From: an uncultured Bacillota bacterium | Lineage (GTDB): Bacteria; Bacillota_I; Bacilli_A; Erysipelotrichales; Erysipelotrichaceae | Assembly (NCBI GenBank): GCA_900321955.1 | Contig: ONXX01000008.1 | Coordinates: 1 to 15,968 of the forward strand | Reading direction: 5' to 3' | Length of the DNA stretch: 15,968 bases | Shown: positions 13,687 to 15,968 of the stretch, one piece after another | Layout: each line of letters starts with the position of its first letter | How positions within the stretch are numbered: the first letter of the stretch is position 1 | Made by a program: the position numbers and the translations under genes | Notes under the pieces: model-generated | The model's database searches: none | Told to the model about the DNA's origin: nothing | Seen by the model: only the letters and a program-made list of their open reading frames with translations

Positions 13687-14934
13687 ATGAATGACCTCTA
13701 TGAAAAAATGAAGGCCGATGCCTCTGTCATCTATCTGACAGCGATCGAAGAAGTCAAACCGGACAAAGCCGTCCGCAAAGCAATCGCTTCGTTTTCCTTC
13801 CCCAAGGGAAGACTTTTCCTGATTGCCGTCGGAAAAGCAGCCTGGCAGATGGCCACGACGGCAGCAGAGCTCATTCGTCCATACAAAGGCATCGTCATCA
13901 GTAAATACGATCACATCTTAAAGCCGATTAAAGGAATCGACTGCTATGAAGCCGGTCATCCCATACTGGATGAAAACGGCATCAGAGCTTCTGAAAAGGT
14001 CCTTGAACTTGTCTCAGATCTAAACGAGGATGATGGTGTACTCTTCTTATTATCCGGCGGTGCCAGTGCATTGTTTGAAGTCCCGCTGATCGGCCTTGAA
14101 GAACTGCAGGACATCAACCGGCAATTACTTGCCTCAGGCGCAAACATCATTGAGATCAACACCATACGAAAGCGACTCTCCAAAGTCAAAGGCGGCCGCT
14201 TTGGAAAACTCTGTGCACCGGCAAAGGTCTATGCCGTCGTTTTGAGTGATATTCTGGGCGATCCTTTGGATATGATCGGATCGGGACCCGCCTATCCTGA
14301 TTCCTCCACCTGTAAGGATGCCTTGAAGATCGTCGAAAAATATCAGCTTAAGATCAGCGAAAAAAGCCTTGCGCTTTTAAAGGAAGAAACGCCCAAGATC
14401 CTCGACAACGTTGAGACGATCATCACCGGCAGCGTGAAAGAGCTCACCCGTGCCGCCATGGTTCAGGCGAAGAAGCTTGGCTATGAACCTGTTTTGATCA
14501 GCGAGGAGATCGACGGCATCGCCAGGGAAGAAGGAAAGAAGTTTGCCGACTTGGCAGAACAGTATCTGCATACGAAACAGCAGCCGATCGCGCTCATCCA
14601 GGGCGGCGAGACCATCGTCAAGCTCACCGGCAAAGGTCTGGGCGGCAGGAACCAGGAATTTGCCCTCGCTGCCGCAGAAGAAATTGCCGGCTTGCCGATC
14701 GCTGTCTTTTCCGTTGGCAGTGACGGAACGGATGGCCCGACCGATGCCGCCGGTGCCTATGTCGACGGAAACACACTTTCAAAACTGAAAGAAGAAAAGA
14801 TCGATCCCGATCTTGTCTTACAGAATAACGATTCCTATCATGCCTTAAAACAGATCGATGCCCTGATCATCACCGGTCCTACCGGGACCAACGTCAACGA
14901 TCTCAATGTCGCCTTGATTCAGCCTTCCAAGTAA
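13687..14934 (+). CDS. Glycerate 2-kinase (MOFRL family)
   Basis: This cytoplasmic kinase phosphorylates D-glycerate with ATP, giving 2-phosphoglycerate for glycolysis. At 415 residues it is full length. The N-terminal DUF4147-type domain holds VGKAA (48-52), SGGASAL (123-129), KGGR (168-171) and SDILGDP (187-193). The C-terminal MOFRL domain holds GGET (306-309), GKGLGGRNQE (315-324), SVGSDGTDGPT (342-352) and TGPTGTNVND (396-405). All the motifs expected of the class II enzyme are present. The ATG at 13687 has only a weak AAAGA ribosome site 9 bases upstream. It is a single gene with its own promoter and shares a terminator with the convergent isomerase. Glycerate could come from sugar-acid, serine or glyoxylate breakdown; the downstream isomerase-like gene hints at hydroxypyruvate or a sugar-acid route. 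Confidence 0.95.
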   Translation: MNDLYEKMKADASVIYLTAIEEVKPDKAVRKAIASFSFPKGRLFLIAVGKAAWQMATTAAELIRPYKGIVISKYDHILKPIKGIDCYEAGHPILDENGIRASEKVLELVSDLNEDDGVLFLLSGGASALFEVPLIGLEELQDINRQLLASGANIIEINTIRKRLSKVKGGRFGKLCAPAKVYAVVLSDILGDPLDMIGSGPAYPDSSTCKDALKIVEKYQLKISEKSLALLKEETPKILDNVETIITGSVKELTRAAMVQAKKLGYEPVLISEEIDGIAREEGKKFADLAEQYLHTKQQPIALIQGGETIVKLTGKGLGGRNQEFALAAAEEIAGLPIAVFSVGSDGTDGPTDAAGAYVDGNTLSKLKEEKIDPDLVLQNNDSYHALKQIDALIITGPTGTNVNDLNVALIQPSK

Positions 14935-14936
14935 AC

Positions 14937-14967
14937 AAAAATCCGATTCGCAAGAAATCGGATTTTT
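14937..14967. terminator. Bidirectional terminator between kinase and isomerase
   Basis: A perfect 12-bp stem AAAAATCCGATT/AATCGGATTTTT (14937-14948 with 14956-14967) has a 7-base loop. It gives a T-run on either strand and ends both convergent genes; its last base is the final base of the isomerase stop codon. Confidence 0.9.
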
Positions 14968-15749
14968 CATAGTTCTTCCCAGATCTTTGAAAGCCATTCA
15001 CCACGCCGATAGCCTTCCTTATAGAATTCTTCAATATCCATCGCTTCATAGTCCTTGCGATAGACGATCTCCAAAGTCAAAGGACCGTCGTAGCCGCTGG
15101 ATTTCAAACCCTTCATGGCATTCTGCCAGTTCAGTGTTCCATCGCCGGGCAGCAGATGTTCATCGTGCTCGCCATGATTGTCGTGCAGGTGAATACAGTC
15201 GATTTTTCCCTTGAAGAAAGAAAAGTCATAGTCGTCATCAAAGTGGGCGTGGACATGGCCGGCGTCGTAGCAGATTCCGGCATCCGGAATATTCTTCACA
15301 ATGAATTCCTGATAGCCTTTGATCTTGGTGTTTTCAAAGGAGACTTTAACGCCGACGTTTTTTGCGTGATCCGTGATCCTTCTGAATCTGTTTAAGCCGA
15401 TCGCATTTGGACCCGGTGCCTGTGACTTGGAACACAGATGCATCATCACATGGTCGATGCCCTGTTCCCTGCATGCATCGACATCGCGAAAATAGCGTTC
15501 CACCAGCTTTTCCCCTTCACTTGTATCCAGCCAGATGTCGTTGATGTTCTGATAACCAAGATGGACAAAGATAATTCTCAAGCCCAGTTTTTGACAATAA
15601 GCTGCCTGTGCCTCCTGACTGATTTCCAGATTGTTATCGTACCATTGCAGCAAGCCATTTTGAAAACCGGCCTCCCTGATGGCGTCGATCGTATCATAGA
15701 CATTTGGATTTGTGTTGTCATTGCTGACAACAACGGCCAGTTCTTTCAT
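14967..15749 (-). CDS. Sugar phosphate isomerase/epimerase-like TIM barrel
   Basis: This 260-residue protein belongs to the xylose-isomerase-like / AP endonuclease 2 fold family, whose members isomerise or epimerise keto-sugars (for example hydroxypyruvate isomerase, tagatose 3-epimerase, IolE/IolI) using a divalent metal. Likely metal ligands are Glu139 (SFEN), Asp162 and His165 (YDAGH), His189 within HLHDN, and Glu227 (LEIV). HLGYQN (63-68) and LPGDG (200-204) are also usual in this fold. A strong ribosome site (AAGGAGG) lies 6-7 bases before the ATG at 15749. No clear promoter is seen upstream, so it may be the last gene of an operon entering from the right edge. The exact substrate cannot be told; a hydroxypyruvate or glycerate link through the neighbouring kinase is speculative. 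Confidence 0.9.
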   Translation of the reverse strand: MKELAVVVSNDNTNPNVYDTIDAIREAGFQNGLLQWYDNNLEISQEAQAAYCQKLGLRIIFVHLGYQNINDIWLDTSEGEKLVERYFRDVDACREQGIDHVMMHLCSKSQAPGPNAIGLNRFRRITDHAKNVGVKVSFENTKIKGYQEFIVKNIPDAGICYDAGHVHAHFDDDYDFSFFKGKIDCIHLHDNHGEHDEHLLPGDGTLNWQNAMKGLKSSGYDGPLTLEIVYRKDYEAMDIEEFYKEGYRRGEWLSKIWEEL

Positions 15750-15845
15750 ACATGTCCTCCTTCTTTACTTGTCTGATTTATCAGCTTTGTAGTATTCCCT
15801 GATGTATATCTCACAGAGCTTGTCAATAGAAAGCCTGCTTTGATA

Positions 15846-15941
15846 CTATCTTTCCGGCATCAGTAAGATCCGTCTTGGAACGACCAGTTCCCCGCCTTCA
15901 TCTTCTCCTGCTGTTTCTTTTCTTAGAATGCTCTCATTCAT
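15846..15941 (-). CDS. Possible 31-residue small protein
   Basis: The minus-strand frame from ATG 15941 to TAG 15846 begins MNESILRKETAGEDEGGELV and ends in a basic, hydrophobic PRRILLMPER. GAGGA lies about 10 bases upstream. Its ATG overlaps a TGA stop (ATGA, 15941-15938) of a frame entering from the right edge, a layout typical of coupled genes. It is too short for composition to be convincing and I recognise no family. Between its stop and the isomerase ribosome site lie about 80 bases with no gene. Confidence 0.35.
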   Translation of the reverse strand: MNESILRKETAGEDEGGELVVPRRILLMPER

Positions 15942-15968
15942 TTATTGCGTTTCCTCAAGTGGTACTCT
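15938..15968 (-). CDS. Possible C-terminal end of a gene cut by the window edge
   Basis: One minus-strand frame is open from the edge to TGA 15940-15938 and would end EYHLRKRNK, a plausible basic C-terminus. A second frame ends RVPLEETQ at a TAA at 15944-15942, so the true frame cannot be chosen from nine codons. A continuing gene is inferred from the ATGA arrangement. Confidence 0.2.
   Translation of the reverse strand, partial: EYHLRKRNK

Noticed and set aside
15821..15826. Perfect TTGACA on the minus strand upstream of the isomerase
   Set aside because: No -10 box occurs at 15-19 bases from it, so it was not annotated as a promoter.
1..15968. CRISPR array or other regular repeat array
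   Set aside because: No series of regularly spaced direct repeats of 20-40 bases is visible.

Overview
The window looks like a chromosomal segment of a low-to-mid GC Bacillota bacterium, plausibly of the Erysipelotrichia/Clostridia type. The grounds are strong AGGAGG-like ribosome sites, many intrinsic hairpin terminators, a GPH sugar symporter, a clostripain-family membrane protease and a transposase fragment of a type common in gut Firmicutes. This placement is inference from gene content; no marker gene fixes it. TGG encodes Trp and TGA ends several genes, so the code is standard.

Layout, left to right. (1) 1-195: 5' end of an unidentified membrane protein, leaving the window on the minus strand. 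(2) 345-5133, minus strand: a compact three-gene carbohydrate operon transcribed carboxylesterase type B -> GH31 glycosidase -> GPH symporter, with an ATGA overlap between the first two, an inverted repeat in the promoter and two terminator hairpins at the end. Together they would import a glycoside, remove an ester group in the cytoplasm and cleave the glycosidic bond; the substrate is unknown. (3) 5217-6496: a small-element region with a tRNA-Pro(GGG) and its terminator, a 71-residue unknown ORF, a confusing promoter/hairpin cluster near 5707-5772, a stand-alone N-terminal domain of an IS1634-like transposase, and a His/Cys-rich gene remnant. This is the most accessory-looking part of the window. 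(4) 6497-9154, minus: a large membrane-anchored clostripain-family (C11) cysteine protease, divergent from (5) 9358-9840, plus: a flavodoxin-like protein with its own promoter and terminator.

(6) 9887-13550, minus: a two-gene unit encoding a membrane-embedded alpha/beta hydrolase followed by a protein with two zinc ribbons and several membrane segments. Its function is not established; it is the best candidate here for a poorly described system. (7) 13687-14934, plus: a MOFRL-type glycerate 2-kinase, divergent from the hydrolase with -35 boxes that occupy the same bases. (8) 14967-15749, minus: a xylose-isomerase-like TIM-barrel isomerase/epimerase that shares a bidirectional terminator with the kinase. 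(9) 15846-15968, minus: a possible 31-residue ORF coupled to the end of a gene that enters from the right edge.

I see no CRISPR array, intact insertion sequence, prophage or rRNA. No single spectacular system is evident; the points most worth following are the zinc-ribbon/hydrolase pair, the membrane clostripain, the orphan transposase domain and the 5700-5772 promoter/hairpin cluster.
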